Below, in pieces: positions 38,021 through 46,685 of a DNA stretch of 64,000 bases. The translations under genes and the position numbers were made by a program. The stretch's first letter is position 1; each line of letters begins with the position of its first letter. This DNA comes from Mycobacterium sp. (GTDB taxonomy: Bacteria; Actinomycetota; Actinomycetes; Mycobacteriales; Mycobacteriaceae), in NCBI GenBank assembly GCA_003987775.1, contig RXJD01000021.1:186001-250000 (forward strand). Reading direction: 5' to 3'. The notes under the pieces were generated by a model, which saw nothing but the letters and a program-made list of their open reading frames with translations, did no database searches and had not been told where the DNA came from.

Positions 38021-38875
38021 ATGAAGCTGGGATTCGTTTCCCTCAATACTCCCCGCGACCTGGCGCCCGGCGTGCTCGGTGTCGAACTTGAATCGCGCGG
38101 CTTTGAGTCGATATGGGTCGGCGAGCACCCTCAAATTCCGGTTTCCGCCGACGACCACTTCCCCGCCGGCTTGCTGGATGCCCAGAAGCAGATGTGGGAC
38201 CCGTTTATGTCGCTGATGGCCGCAGCTCAGGCAACGACGACGCTGCACCTCGGGACCGCCGTCGCGCTCCCTCTGGAACGCGAGCTGTTCACGTTTGCGA
38301 AGGAGGTGGCGACCCTCGATCAGCTGAGCGGGGGCCGGGTGTCGCTCGGACTGGGCGTGGGTTTCCGAAGGGAGCTGCAGACGGCTCGCCGCATGGTATG
38401 GGCCGACCGCTACCGGGCGCTCGCCGATATGGTCGCGGCGCTCGAATCGCTCTGGAGCAGTGAGGAGTCGGAGTACCACGGCGAGTTCTACGATTTCGAC
38501 CCCGTGTGGTCATTTCCGAAGCCGGCCCAGCGACCACATCCTCCGCTACTGGCGGCCGCTACCGGTACCAAGGCCACGCGTGCTTGCCTGGGGTGGGCGA
38601 ACGGATGGCTGCCGGGTGACGTCGCTTACCGGGATGTGGCCAGCGCGCTGAGCGAATTCCGGCGCGCCGCCGAGGAAGTGGGCCGCGATCCGGCGGGGTT
38701 GGACTTGACAATCCTGGCATGGGGCGACCCGCCCGTCGACCGGCTGGCGGCCTATCGGGACCTCGGTTTCAGCCGTGCGGTGGTGGGCGGGGGGCGCCGC
38801 GATTCCCGTGATGCGTCGACGACATTGTCTTTTCTCGACCGCTACGGCGCCATGGCGGAGGAGCTTTCGTCTTAG
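38021..38875 (+). CDS. LLM-class flavin/F420-dependent oxidoreductase
   Basis: 284 aa from ATG 38021 with GAAGGGA upstream. Luciferase-like TIM barrel: MKLGFVSLNTPRDLAPGVLGVELESRGFESIWVGEH, TTTLHLGTAVALPLERELFTFAKEVATLDQLSGGRVSLGLGVGF, PPLLAAATG. Family motifs fit F420-dependent mycobacterial enzymes; FMN cannot be excluded. Driven from operator copy 2. Convergent with the VOC gene, 4 bases apart. Confidence 0.88.
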   Translation: MKLGFVSLNTPRDLAPGVLGVELESRGFESIWVGEHPQIPVSADDHFPAGLLDAQKQMWDPFMSLMAAAQATTTLHLGTAVALPLERELFTFAKEVATLDQLSGGRVSLGLGVGFRRELQTARRMVWADRYRALADMVAALESLWSSEESEYHGEFYDFDPVWSFPKPAQRPHPPLLAAATGTKATRACLGWANGWLPGDVAYRDVASALSEFRRAAEEVGRDPAGLDLTILAWGDPPVDRLAAYRDLGFSRAVVGGGRRDSRDASTTLSFLDRYGAMAEELSS

Positions 38876-38879
38876 CGCA

Positions 38880-39308
38880 TCAGCGCTGCGGCACCGGCCG
38901 CACAGCGGAGTTGATCAACTCGACCAACTGCCCCTCCGGATCGCTGACCATACAAGCGAATCCCCCGCCGGGATCTGCAATCACGCAACCACCCGCGGCC
39001 CGCACAGCTTCCTGCGCTGCCGCGACGTCGTCGACGGCAATCGACAGATGCGTCAGCCCGGAGTGGACCATGCTTCGCTCCGGCTCCTCTGGGGCGGGAT
39101 ACTCCGCAAAGGTGAGCAACTGTAAGACAAACCCGGCATTCTCCAGATAAATCGCTTCGAACCCGATTGGCGCTTTCAAACCGAGGAGGGAGCCAGCGAC
39201 GCTGTCCGGAACCATCAACTGTTTCACCTGGGCGAAACCGAGCGCCTCGTAGAAACGCTTGATCGTTTCCATATCCCGCACCCGCAGTCCGACATGGCTG
39301 ACGTTCAT
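38880..39308 (-). CDS. VOC-family (glyoxalase/dioxygenase-fold) protein
   Basis: 142 aa. Two beta-alpha-beta-beta-beta repeats: VSHVGLRVRDMETIKRFYEALGF and LTHLSIAVDDVAAAQEAVRAAGG ... FACMVSDPEGQLVELIN. Candidate metal ligands His5, Glu near IGFEAIYLE, His in LTHLS and Glu in QLVEL are all present, so it is probably an active metalloenzyme such as a lyase, epimerase or ring-cleaving type. It overlaps the SDR stop by one base (TGATG). Confidence 0.82.
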   Translation of the reverse strand: MNVSHVGLRVRDMETIKRFYEALGFAQVKQLMVPDSVAGSLLGLKAPIGFEAIYLENAGFVLQLLTFAEYPAPEEPERSMVHSGLTHLSIAVDDVAAAQEAVRAAGGCVIADPGGGFACMVSDPEGQLVELINSAVRPVPQR

Positions 39309-40078
39309 CAGATTCCGGCGGGTCCGGGGCCACCGTGCATGTACAGCGTCTGCCCCGAGCAGTAGCTGGATGCGTCCGAGGCGAGAAACAATACGCCGTA
39401 AGCGATCTCATCGGGCTCCGCTATGCGGCCCGAGGCATTGGTCTGGCCGATCAAATCGATGTCGAAGCCTTGTCGCGCGGCGTCGGCTTCCAGGCCCGGC
39501 GTACGGATAGCTCCGCAGGCGATGCAATTGACCCGGACTCCCTTTCGAGTCCACGCCGCAGCCATCGTGCCGGTCAGGTTATTGAGGCCCGCCTTCGCGG
39601 CAGCGTAGACCGGCGCCTGCGGCATGGCCAGCAGGCTGGCGCCGGACGAGATGTTGACGATCGCACCCTTGCCCTGTTCAATCATCGGCTTGACCGCAGC
39701 ACGAGACAGGTACCAGGCGCTGCTGAGGTTGAGGTCCAGGACCTCATGCCATTCTTCGTCCGTCCACTTCATCAACGGCTTTGTCTGGCCGCCACCGGCA
39801 TTGTTCATCAGCACATCCAGCCGGCCGAACTCGGCCAACGTCTCATCGACCAGGGCTTGGCATTGGCCCGCCTGGGTTACGTCGGTGGGAATCACGATTG
39901 CTCGACGCCCGAGCGCCTCGATCTCAGTCGCAACGGACTTAAGGGGGTCTGGCCGTCGCCCGGCCAACACGATGTCGGCACCGCGTTCGGCCAGCACGAG
40001 CGCCGACGCACGACCGATCCCGGTGCCAGCGCCGGTGATCACCGCAACCCGCCCCTGCATCGAAAACCTGTCCTTCAC
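39308..40078 (-). CDS. Short-chain dehydrogenase/reductase
   Basis: 256 aa from GTG 40078 (GGAGGG 10 bases upstream; an internal ATG at 40060 is possible). ITGAGTGIGRASALV, GRR after beta-2 (NADP preference), NNAGGGQ, and SSGAS ... YAAAK active site; C-terminal GQTLYMHGGPGPAG. Promoter contains operator copy 3, shared with the divergent nitroreductase. Confidence 0.88.
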   Translation of the reverse strand: MKDRFSMQGRVAVITGAGTGIGRASALVLAERGADIVLAGRRPDPLKSVATEIEALGRRAIVIPTDVTQAGQCQALVDETLAEFGRLDVLMNNAGGGQTKPLMKWTDEEWHEVLDLNLSSAWYLSRAAVKPMIEQGKGAIVNISSGASLLAMPQAPVYAAAKAGLNNLTGTMAAAWTRKGVRVNCIACGAIRTPGLEADAARQGFDIDLIGQTNASGRIAEPDEIAYGVLFLASDASSYCSGQTLYMHGGPGPAGI

Positions 40079-40106
40079 AACCGCAATCCCTCCATCGCGC
40101 GTCGCT

Positions 40107-40126
40107 TGCAATACGACTGTACAACA
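40107..40126. promoter_or_regulatory. Operator copy 3 of the TAC-N4-GTA regulon
   Basis: TGCAATAC-GACT-GTACAACA: left half matches 7 of 8 consensus bases; core TACGACTGTA at 40112-40121. Between divergent SDR and nitroreductase genes. Confidence 0.65.
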
Positions 40127-40186
40127 TCTGGGCGCAGGACAGTAGCCGCTCTCGACATCTCCGTTCTCGTCGATTACACAGATTGC

Positions 40187-40858
40187 ATGCGGCACTCGAC
40201 CAATGACGTTTGGGAAGTCTTGTCCACTGCCAGATCTATTCGCCGGTTCACCGACGAACCGGTTGATGAGGTGACACTCAACCGTTGTCTGGAGGCCTCG
40301 ACCTGGGCGCCCAACGGCGCCAACGCACAATTGTGGCGCTTCGTCGTCCTCGACGGTCCCCCACAACGCCTCGCCGTCTCGGAGGCAGCCCAGATATGTC
40401 TTCGGACGATCGAGCAGGTTTACGGGATGACCAGGCCCGCCCCTCAGGACGACAGCCGCGCGGCTCGGAACAACAGGGCCACATACGAATTGCACGATCA
40501 CGCCGGAGCACATACATCGGTGCTGTTCACCGCTTTCAGGAACGAGTTCGCTTCTGAGTTCCTGCAAGGCGGTTCCATCTTTCCCGCGATGCAGAATTTC
40601 TATCTCGCGGCGCGCGCCCTGGGCCTAGGAGCGTGTTTCACCAGCTGGGCGTCCTACGGAGGTGAGAGCGTACTGCGCCAGGCAGTCGGGGTTCCCGACG
40701 AGTGGTTCCTGGCCGGCCATGTCGTCGTCGGCTGGCCGCGGGGCCATCACGGTCCGGTGCGGCGTCGTCCCGTTGCCGACGTCGTCTTCCACGATCACTG
40801 GGATCCAGAACGCGCCGACATCGTCTATGGCGGAGGTGCCCGACCCAAGCGGGGCTGA
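40187..40858 (+). CDS. Nitroreductase-family FMN protein
   Basis: 223 aa from ATG 40187. Nitroreductase fold: STARSIRRFTDEPVDEVTLNRCLEASTWAPNGANAQLWRFVVLDG (FMN-binding Arg and Asn/Gln region), AMQNFYLAARALGLGACFTSW, and PDEWFLAGHVVVGWPRG. No ribosome site is obvious for this ATG, so the start is tentative. Could reduce nitro, enone or quinone groups in the pathway. Driven from operator copy 3. Confidence 0.85.
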   Translation: MRHSTNDVWEVLSTARSIRRFTDEPVDEVTLNRCLEASTWAPNGANAQLWRFVVLDGPPQRLAVSEAAQICLRTIEQVYGMTRPAPQDDSRAARNNRATYELHDHAGAHTSVLFTAFRNEFASEFLQGGSIFPAMQNFYLAARALGLGACFTSWASYGGESVLRQAVGVPDEWFLAGHVVVGWPRGHHGPVRRRPVADVVFHDHWDPERADIVYGGGARPKRG

Positions 40859-40879
40859 CCGGAAGTCGCTTACTCCCAG

Positions 40880-42223
40880 TCACTCCCGGATGTCAGCTAC
40901 TTCCTTACGCTCGGTGATGGGACGAGCCAGCTGCTGCTCGTCACAAATCTGCTGTAACCGATCCAGCGTCGCTTCCAAGCCCGGCCCACTACGCCGGCCC
41001 GGCGTGAACGTCGCCGGCAGATGGCGCATCCCCTGGATGACGCCGATACTGTCGTAATGGGCCGTACCCTGCGGATCGCACTGGTAGTCCGGAAGGCGCT
41101 CAAGCACCGCGGTGATCATCGATTTGAACACGGTGCGGGCGACGTTGGAGCCGGCGCAGCGGTGGATTCCCAATCCGAAGCTGAAGTGCCGGTTTGCCTT
41201 TCGCTCAAGGATCACCCGGTCGGGGTCATCGAAAAGTTTCGGATCCCGATTGGCCATCGCCCAGGACAGCCACAATCTCTGTCCTTCCTTCAGGGCAACA
41301 CCGTTCAACTCGATATCGTCGGCAATCGTGCGCCCGTCTCCGGGTGCTGGGGTGAAGAATCGCAGGAATTCTTCGGTAGCGGCATTGAGCAGTGTCGTGC
41401 GATTCTGACTCAGTCGATCCCGCTCGTCGGGGTGTTCTGAAAGCCATTCCAGCGCATGGGCTGTCAGCGCAGTGGTCGTATCGAAACCTCCGCCGATGAG
41501 GAGGTTGAGCATACCGAGCAATTCGACATCCGAAGGCGCTTCACCGTCGATGCGGAGGCGGGCGAGTGCGTCGATGATGCCGGGGCGTGGGTTTTCACGG
41601 ATTTCCGCCAGATTGGCGAACAGGTCCATGCCCATTGCGAGATAGAGTTCCCGCACCCGGGAGACCTCCGGGGAGTCCGGCGGCGTGTAAACCGAGGCGT
41701 GCGCCGGCTCGTTGTAGATTGTCCACTTCTTCAGCGGGATTCCCAGCATGGCCAGCGTGAGCACCGCAGGTACCACATTGGCCATATCATCCACGAAATC
41801 AATTCGCCCGCTTTCGATGCGGTCGTCGAGACACGCTCTCACCAACTCATCGACGAAAGGTTCCCATCGTTTGACTGCCGCCGGCGAGAGGTACGGGTTC
41901 AACGCATTGCGGTAGTAGCGGTGTTCGGGATCGTCCATCTCGAGCATGCCCCCACGGATGTTCCGCGCCTCGATCATGGTGGGAATCGAGATACCCCGAT
42001 AGCCCCGCCGGGCACCGTTCACGTCATGATCATTCGATACATGCGGGCAGCGGGCCAGTTCGAACACTTCCTGCCCGCCCGCGGCCACCCAATGCCCACC
42101 GTAGGTATCGGTCCAGGCGATGGGACAGCGCTGTTGCATCTCATGGGTGATGTCGAGAAATGCCCGGCGGTAGTCAGGGCTGTGACGGTCGAAGTCATAG
42201 CGGACACCCTCAGGCGCGGTCAC
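40880..42223 (-). CDS. Cytochrome P450 (paired with ferredoxin)
   Basis: 447 aa from GTG 42223, 3 bases after the ferredoxin stop. I-helix IGGGFDTTTALTAHALEWL, ExxR in TEEFLRFFTP, heme loop FSFGLGIHRCAGSNVAR (axial Cys about 362). Only distantly like the other two P450s of the cluster. Part of an SDR-ferredoxin-P450 operon; the ferredoxin is its probable electron donor. Operator copy 4 lies upstream of the operon. Confidence 0.93.
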   Translation of the reverse strand: MTAPEGVRYDFDRHSPDYRRAFLDITHEMQQRCPIAWTDTYGGHWVAAGGQEVFELARCPHVSNDHDVNGARRGYRGISIPTMIEARNIRGGMLEMDDPEHRYYRNALNPYLSPAAVKRWEPFVDELVRACLDDRIESGRIDFVDDMANVVPAVLTLAMLGIPLKKWTIYNEPAHASVYTPPDSPEVSRVRELYLAMGMDLFANLAEIRENPRPGIIDALARLRIDGEAPSDVELLGMLNLLIGGGFDTTTALTAHALEWLSEHPDERDRLSQNRTTLLNAATEEFLRFFTPAPGDGRTIADDIELNGVALKEGQRLWLSWAMANRDPKLFDDPDRVILERKANRHFSFGLGIHRCAGSNVARTVFKSMITAVLERLPDYQCDPQGTAHYDSIGVIQGMRHLPATFTPGRRSGPGLEATLDRLQQICDEQQLARPITERKEVADIRE

Positions 42224-42226
42224 CGT

Positions 42227-42424
42227 TTATGCCCCGTCAATCTGGATCGCCTGCTCGGGACATGACTGTGCTGCTTCGAAGATCCGATCTAGCGACTCGG
42301 CGGGCACATCGCCACCAACGAAGGAGGCATGCCCGTCAATATCGCTGAGAACGAAGAACTGTGGTGCGTTCATGGCACACAGCGTGTGCCCCTGACACCG
42401 AGCGGAATCAACTGTCACCTTCAC
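42227..42424 (-). CDS. His-containing (CxxHxxC) small ferredoxin
   Basis: 65 aa from GTG 42424 (AGAGGGGA upstream). VKVTVDSARCQGHTLCAMNAPQ ... CPEQAIQI: three cysteines plus His in place of the second Cys, the hallmark of mycobacterial P450 ferredoxins carrying 3Fe-4S (or atypical 4Fe-4S) clusters. Start chosen for the conserved short N-terminus. Immediately upstream of the P450 gene it most likely serves. Confidence 0.92.
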   Translation of the reverse strand: MKVTVDSARCQGHTLCAMNAPQFFVLSDIDGHASFVGGDVPAESLDRIFEAAQSCPEQAIQIDGA

Positions 42425-42461
42425 TTGGTCCCCTCTCTCTCGCGGGCCGGCGAGCATCTCG

Positions 42462-43205
42462 TCAGATCACTCCGCCGCCGTTGACGCCTATTACCTGCCC
42501 AGTGATATAGCCCGCAGCATCCGAACACAGAAAGCCACACAACGCCGCCACGTCGCCCCCGGTGCCGAGCCGTCCTGCCGGAATTGCCTGCGCGAGAATC
42601 TCGGCGGGTGGCAGCCTTTCCGCACGCTGCTGCTCACGTAACATCGGAGTGTCGATGACAAATGGCGGTACCGAGTTGACCGTGATGCCCATCGCCGCGT
42701 AATCCCGCGCAACAGATTTCGTCAATGCGATCACACCGCCCTTGGACGCCGAATAGTGCCCCTGCCGGGACGCGCCCTGCTGCCCGGCAGCAGACGAAAT
42801 GGTGACAATGCGGCCCCACCCACCGGCAGCCATGTCCGCCAGAGCGGCTTGCATACACAGGAAGGTCCCGGTGAGATTTACCGCCAGATACCGATTCCAC
42901 TCCACTAACGCGATCTGATCGAATCGGGTGAAACCGGCGATGGCCGCGCTGGTGACCAGAATCTCGACAGGGCCAAGGCCGGCGCGCACTGTGTCGAAAG
43001 CCGTTTGCACAGAGCCAGAATCGCTCACGTCGGCTGCCAACCCGACGGCCTGCGCACCTTCGGCATTGATCGCGGCGGTTACCCTGGAGGCCGCATCGCC
43101 GTCAATGTCGAGAACCGCAACCCGGTGTCCGTCGCGGCCCAGTTGCATCGCGATTGACTCACCGACTCCCGAGCCGCCACCGGTCACCATCGCTACCCGA
43201 CTCAC
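42462..43205 (-). CDS. Short-chain dehydrogenase/reductase
   Basis: 247 aa. MVTGGGSGVGESIAMQL, LDIDGD after beta-2 (NAD preference), ISSAAGQQG and YSASK active site, C-terminal GQVIGVNGGGVI. The usual NNAG is replaced by TSAA. First gene of the SDR-ferredoxin-P450 operon under operator copy 4. Confidence 0.88.
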   Translation of the reverse strand: MSRVAMVTGGGSGVGESIAMQLGRDGHRVAVLDIDGDAASRVTAAINAEGAQAVGLAADVSDSGSVQTAFDTVRAGLGPVEILVTSAAIAGFTRFDQIALVEWNRYLAVNLTGTFLCMQAALADMAAGGWGRIVTISSAAGQQGASRQGHYSASKGGVIALTKSVARDYAAMGITVNSVPPFVIDTPMLREQQRAERLPPAEILAQAIPAGRLGTGGDVAALCGFLCSDAAGYITGQVIGVNGGGVI

Positions 43206-43248
43206 TCTTGCTGCTACCCCTCACACCAGCAGCCGACCGTATGTCGGC

Positions 43249-43270
43249 ATGCCATACATATGTATAGCAT
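43249..43270. promoter_or_regulatory. Operator copy 4 of the TAC-N4-GTA regulon (best palindrome)
   Basis: ATGCCATACAT-ATGTATAGCAT: a 22-bp palindrome with 10 of 11 base pairs matching; core TACATATGTA at 43255-43264. It lies between the TetR stop and the SDR start, 44 bases before the SDR start codon. Confidence 0.8.
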
Positions 43271-43308
43271 AACCGGGCAGCCGGTTGCGCAGGTGCGCAT
43301 TCAGCCGG

Positions 43309-43950
43309 CTAGCGACGGGTTCGCTGAGTCCTCTTCGCGGGTGTGCGCTTGCGGCGCACCGCGCCGGGCTCAACTGCATCGAGATAACGCTCAACCGCCT
43401 CAACGACTTCGGCGTGGGCCGTCTTGACACCGACGCCACGTTCGAGGTTCAGAAATTTCGGCAGTCCGGTGATCACCAGCACCACAGCGTCCAACGAGAG
43501 GTCGCCCTTCAGGTGCGCCTCCGGCCCGAGCGCTTCGGTCAGGACGTCGATCTGCAGTTTTCTCATGCGCTCGGTGACCTTGGCAATCTCGGAGCGGATC
43601 GATTTCCGGTGATTGCCCAGAGCCATGAACTCGGTGATCAGTGTCCCGCTCGCCTCATTCCAGCTGTACTCCCACATGGCATGCAGAGGATCGCCCGGCC
43701 TCTTCTCCAGATCGGCGCGCAGCAGACCCAGATTGCGATCGGAGTAACGGCGAATAGCGGCCAGAAAGATGTCATCGAGCGCCGGAAAGTAGTACTGGAC
43801 CAGGCTCGCCGTCACACCGGCCTTGGCCGCCAGGGCTCGGTAAGTGACGCTGGCGTACCCCTCCTCGAGCATCAGCGTCTCGACGCAGTCCAACAGAGCG
43901 TCGCGCGTTTTGGATGTTTCCGCGCCGACGCGGCGCGGCGATGCTGCCAT
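43309..43950 (-). CDS. TetR-family regulator, likely repressor of the surrounding cluster
   Basis: 213 aa from ATG 43950 with a very strong AAGGGAGGTGA. TetR HTH about residues 14-60: TRDALLDCVETLMLEEGYASVTYRALAAKAGVTASLVQYYFPALDDIF. The C-terminal ligand domain is followed by a basic tail (RRKRTPAKRTQRTRR). It is divergent from the P450-LLM-SDR operon with two operator copies in the gap, the usual autoregulatory layout. It is the only regulator gene inside the cluster. Confidence 0.88.
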   Translation of the reverse strand: MAASPRRVGAETSKTRDALLDCVETLMLEEGYASVTYRALAAKAGVTASLVQYYFPALDDIFLAAIRRYSDRNLGLLRADLEKRPGDPLHAMWEYSWNEASGTLITEFMALGNHRKSIRSEIAKVTERMRKLQIDVLTEALGPEAHLKGDLSLDAVVLVITGLPKFLNLERGVGVKTAHAEVVEAVERYLDAVEPGAVRRKRTPAKRTQRTRR

Positions 43951-43995
43951 AGTCACCTCCCTTTTTGCGTTCCCTGAGCATAATCGCACCCACCT

Positions 43996-44048
43996 GTTTG
44001 TACGGATGTATAGTGAGACGGATATGCCTACTGTACAGTCGTATAGCA
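43996..44048. promoter_or_regulatory. Operator copies 5 and 6 of the TAC-N4-GTA regulon
   Basis: Copy 5: TAC-GGAT-GTATAG (core 44001-44010). Copy 6: TAC-AGTC-GTATAGCA (core 44034-44043), right half exact. Centres are 33 bases apart, about three helical turns, in the 138-base gap between TetR (minus) and P450 B (plus). Confidence 0.7.
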
Positions 44049-44088
44049 GCCTGATGACTGCGGTTGGTGCGCCGATCAAGGAGATCAA

Positions 44089-45273
44089 GTGAGCGACCTG
44101 TACTACGACCCCTGGGACGTCGAGATCGACCTCGATCCGTACCCGACTTATCACCGGCTGCGCGACGAGGCGCCGGTCTATTGCAACGAGCGATACGAAT
44201 TCTGGGGACTCAGCCGCTACGCGGACGTCGACGCCGCGTTACGGGATTCCGCCCGGCTGAGCTCGGCCAAAGGCGACATCCTCGAGGTAGTGAAGGCGGA
44301 TCCGGTGATGCCACCGGGCGTGTTCATCAACGAGGATCCACCGCTGCACACCATCCACCGCACGCTGGTGTCAAGAGCGTTCACCCCCAAGCGAATTAGG
44401 GAAATCGAAGGCAAGGTACGAGCCTTCTGCATCGCGTGCCTGGATCCGCTCGTGGGAACCGGCCAACTCGATTTCGTCGTCGACCTCGGCGCCGAGTTGC
44501 CGATGCGGACGATCGGCATGTTGGTGGGCATCCCTGATGCCGACCAGCCCTCGGTGCGCGCGCAGGCACACCGCGTCCTGCGAAACCAGCCCGGAAAGCC
44601 ATTGCCCGTCAATAGGGATCATTATTTCGACGGTGACATGTTCGCCGACTACCTCGCTTGGCGCGCGAAGAATCCGTCCGACGACCTGATCACCGAATTG
44701 CTTGCAGTTGAGTTCGAGGACCAGACCGGCACCACACGCCGGCTCACCACCGAGGAGATCCTGATCTTTCTCGCCGTGGTGGCCGGCGCCGGCGTGGAAA
44801 CCACCGGCCGATTATTCGGCTGGATGGGCAAGGTACTGGCCGAAAACCCGGATCAGCGACAAGACCTCGTCGACAACCCGGCAATGATTCCGAATGCGAT
44901 CGAGGAATTGCTCCGCTTCGAGCCGCCGGGACCCCACGTCGCCCGCTGGGTCGTCGAGGACATCGAGTTTCACGGCGAGACCATACCGGCAGGCAGCGCG
45001 CTGTTGCTGATGCTCGCCTCCGCCAATCGCGACGAACGTCACTTCGAACAACCCGACCGCTTCAACATCCATCGACGCCCCAGCGGACACCTCACCTTCG
45101 GCCGTGGAGCCCACTTCTGCCTCGGTGCGCCACTGGCTCGGCTCGAAGGCCGCGTCGCTCTCGAGGAGGTTCTGAAGCGATTTCCCAAGTGGGACATCGC
45201 TATCGAAGATGCCCGCCGATCCCGGACGTCGACCGTACGAGGCTGGGACTCGATGCCGGCTCTCGTCAGCTGA
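44089..45273 (+). CDS. Cytochrome P450 (paralogue B)
   Basis: 394 aa from GTG 44089 with AAGGAG upstream. I-helix VVAGAGVETTGR, ExxR in IEELLRFEP, heme loop LTFGRGAHFCLGAPLAR. Close full-length paralogue of the P450 at 36749-37939. First gene of an operon P450-LLM monooxygenase-SDR, with a ferredoxin gene further on, and preceded by two operator copies. Confidence 0.93.
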   Translation: MSDLYYDPWDVEIDLDPYPTYHRLRDEAPVYCNERYEFWGLSRYADVDAALRDSARLSSAKGDILEVVKADPVMPPGVFINEDPPLHTIHRTLVSRAFTPKRIREIEGKVRAFCIACLDPLVGTGQLDFVVDLGAELPMRTIGMLVGIPDADQPSVRAQAHRVLRNQPGKPLPVNRDHYFDGDMFADYLAWRAKNPSDDLITELLAVEFEDQTGTTRRLTTEEILIFLAVVAGAGVETTGRLFGWMGKVLAENPDQRQDLVDNPAMIPNAIEELLRFEPPGPHVARWVVEDIEFHGETIPAGSALLLMLASANRDERHFEQPDRFNIHRRPSGHLTFGRGAHFCLGAPLARLEGRVALEEVLKRFPKWDIAIEDARRSRTSTVRGWDSMPALVS

Positions 45274-45296
45274 CTGTACGGCGAATGGAACTCCCG

Positions 45297-46685
45297 ATGA
45301 CAAAGCGGATGATCTTCACCCTGTTGGTGATGGACTCGGTCGGCCACAATTTCCACGGCATCTGGCGCCATCCCGACGCACGCAACCGGGACTACAAGAC
45401 CTTCGACCTGTGGGTAGACCTGGCCAAGAAGGCCGAACGGGCCAAGATCGACGCGTTCTTCTTCACCGATGTGCTCGGAATCCAGGGTGAGTTCAACCGG
45501 TCCCGGGACATCGTCTTCGAACAGGCGGTCAATGTGCCCATCGGCGATTGCACCACGCTAGTTCCCGCCATGGCCCGCGAGACGTCCGACATCGGGTTCC
45601 TCTACACCAGTTCGGTCATCGCGCATCACCCGTTCATGTTTGCCCGGCATATCTCCACCCTGGACCACCTGACCGGCGGCCGGATCGGCTGGAACATCGT
45701 CACGTCGGCCAACGAACGCGCCTTCCGCAATTTCGGGTTGCCGGCCAACCTGACGCACGACCAGCGCTACCAGTGGGCCGAAGAGTACGTCGACGTCGTG
45801 TACAAACTCTGGGAAGGATCCTGGGACGACGGCGCGATCATCGACGATCCGACGCGCGGTGTCTATATCGACCCGTCCAAGGTTCACGACATCCGACACA
45901 TCGGGGGGCGATACAGCGTCGAGGGCTTCAACCTGATGGAGCCTTCCCCGCAACGCACTCCGGTACTCGCCCAGGCCGGCGGATCACCGGCCGGCCTCGA
46001 CTTTGCCAGCAAGCACGCGGAGTTGATGTTCCTTTCGGCCTACACACCGGAAACCATTGCTCAGCAGATCAATACGGTGCGGAGCCTGGCCCGCCACCAT
46101 GGCCGGCGGGACGGCGACATCCTTTTCCTTCAGGGCCTGATGTTCGTGGTGGGGTCCACGGACGAGGAGGCATACCGCACATGGCAAGACCTCGAGCAGT
46201 TCCGTAGCCAGGAAGGGCAGATCGCCTATTTCGCAGGCCTGTCAGGTACCGATCTCGGCCGCTACGACCCACAGACCCCCCTGGAAGGCCTAGTGGACGA
46301 ACTGCCTGGCATCCAGGGAGCGTTCCGGTCGGTCATCAATGCCTGGCCTGCCGGCGTCAAACCGACCGTTCATGACTTCCTGACCACCCTGTCCCTACCG
46401 CAGATGGTCGTCGGCTCACCCGAGACGATCGCGACCCGACTCATCGAGTACCAGGACGCCGGTGTCGATGGAGTACAGATCATGAACATTCTGATGCCGC
46501 AGAGCTACGACGAGTTCTTCGAGCACGTCGTACCGGTTCTGCAGGCGAAAGGATTGATGCAGCGAGAATACCGACCGGGAACGCTGCGACAGAAACTATT
46601 TGGCAATGAGGCCCCCGACGTCTCGATACGCCACCCCGCCTTCGGTTACCGGGGCATGTTTCAACGCAGTGAGGATCTCCCGTGA
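45297..46685 (+). CDS. NtaA/SnaA/DszA-type FMNH2-dependent monooxygenase
   Basis: 462 aa from ATG 45297 (GGAA upstream; an in-frame ATG at 45285 adds 4 residues). Large luciferase-family monooxygenase: VGHNFHGIWRHPDARNRDYKTF, ISTLDHLTGGRIGWNIVTSANERAFRNFG, QRYQWAEEYVDVVYKLWEGSW, PQRTPVLAQAGGSPAGLDFASKHAE. This group oxidises aminopolycarboxylates, sulfones, alkyl or cyclic compounds using FMNH2 from a partner reductase; the nitroreductase-family gene nearby could serve. SDR start overlaps its stop by 4 bases. Confidence 0.92.
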   Translation: MTKRMIFTLLVMDSVGHNFHGIWRHPDARNRDYKTFDLWVDLAKKAERAKIDAFFFTDVLGIQGEFNRSRDIVFEQAVNVPIGDCTTLVPAMARETSDIGFLYTSSVIAHHPFMFARHISTLDHLTGGRIGWNIVTSANERAFRNFGLPANLTHDQRYQWAEEYVDVVYKLWEGSWDDGAIIDDPTRGVYIDPSKVHDIRHIGGRYSVEGFNLMEPSPQRTPVLAQAGGSPAGLDFASKHAELMFLSAYTPETIAQQINTVRSLARHHGRRDGDILFLQGLMFVVGSTDEEAYRTWQDLEQFRSQEGQIAYFAGLSGTDLGRYDPQTPLEGLVDELPGIQGAFRSVINAWPAGVKPTVHDFLTTLSLPQMVVGSPETIATRLIEYQDAGVDGVQIMNILMPQSYDEFFEHVVPVLQAKGLMQREYRPGTLRQKLFGNEAPDVSIRHPAFGYRGMFQRSEDLP

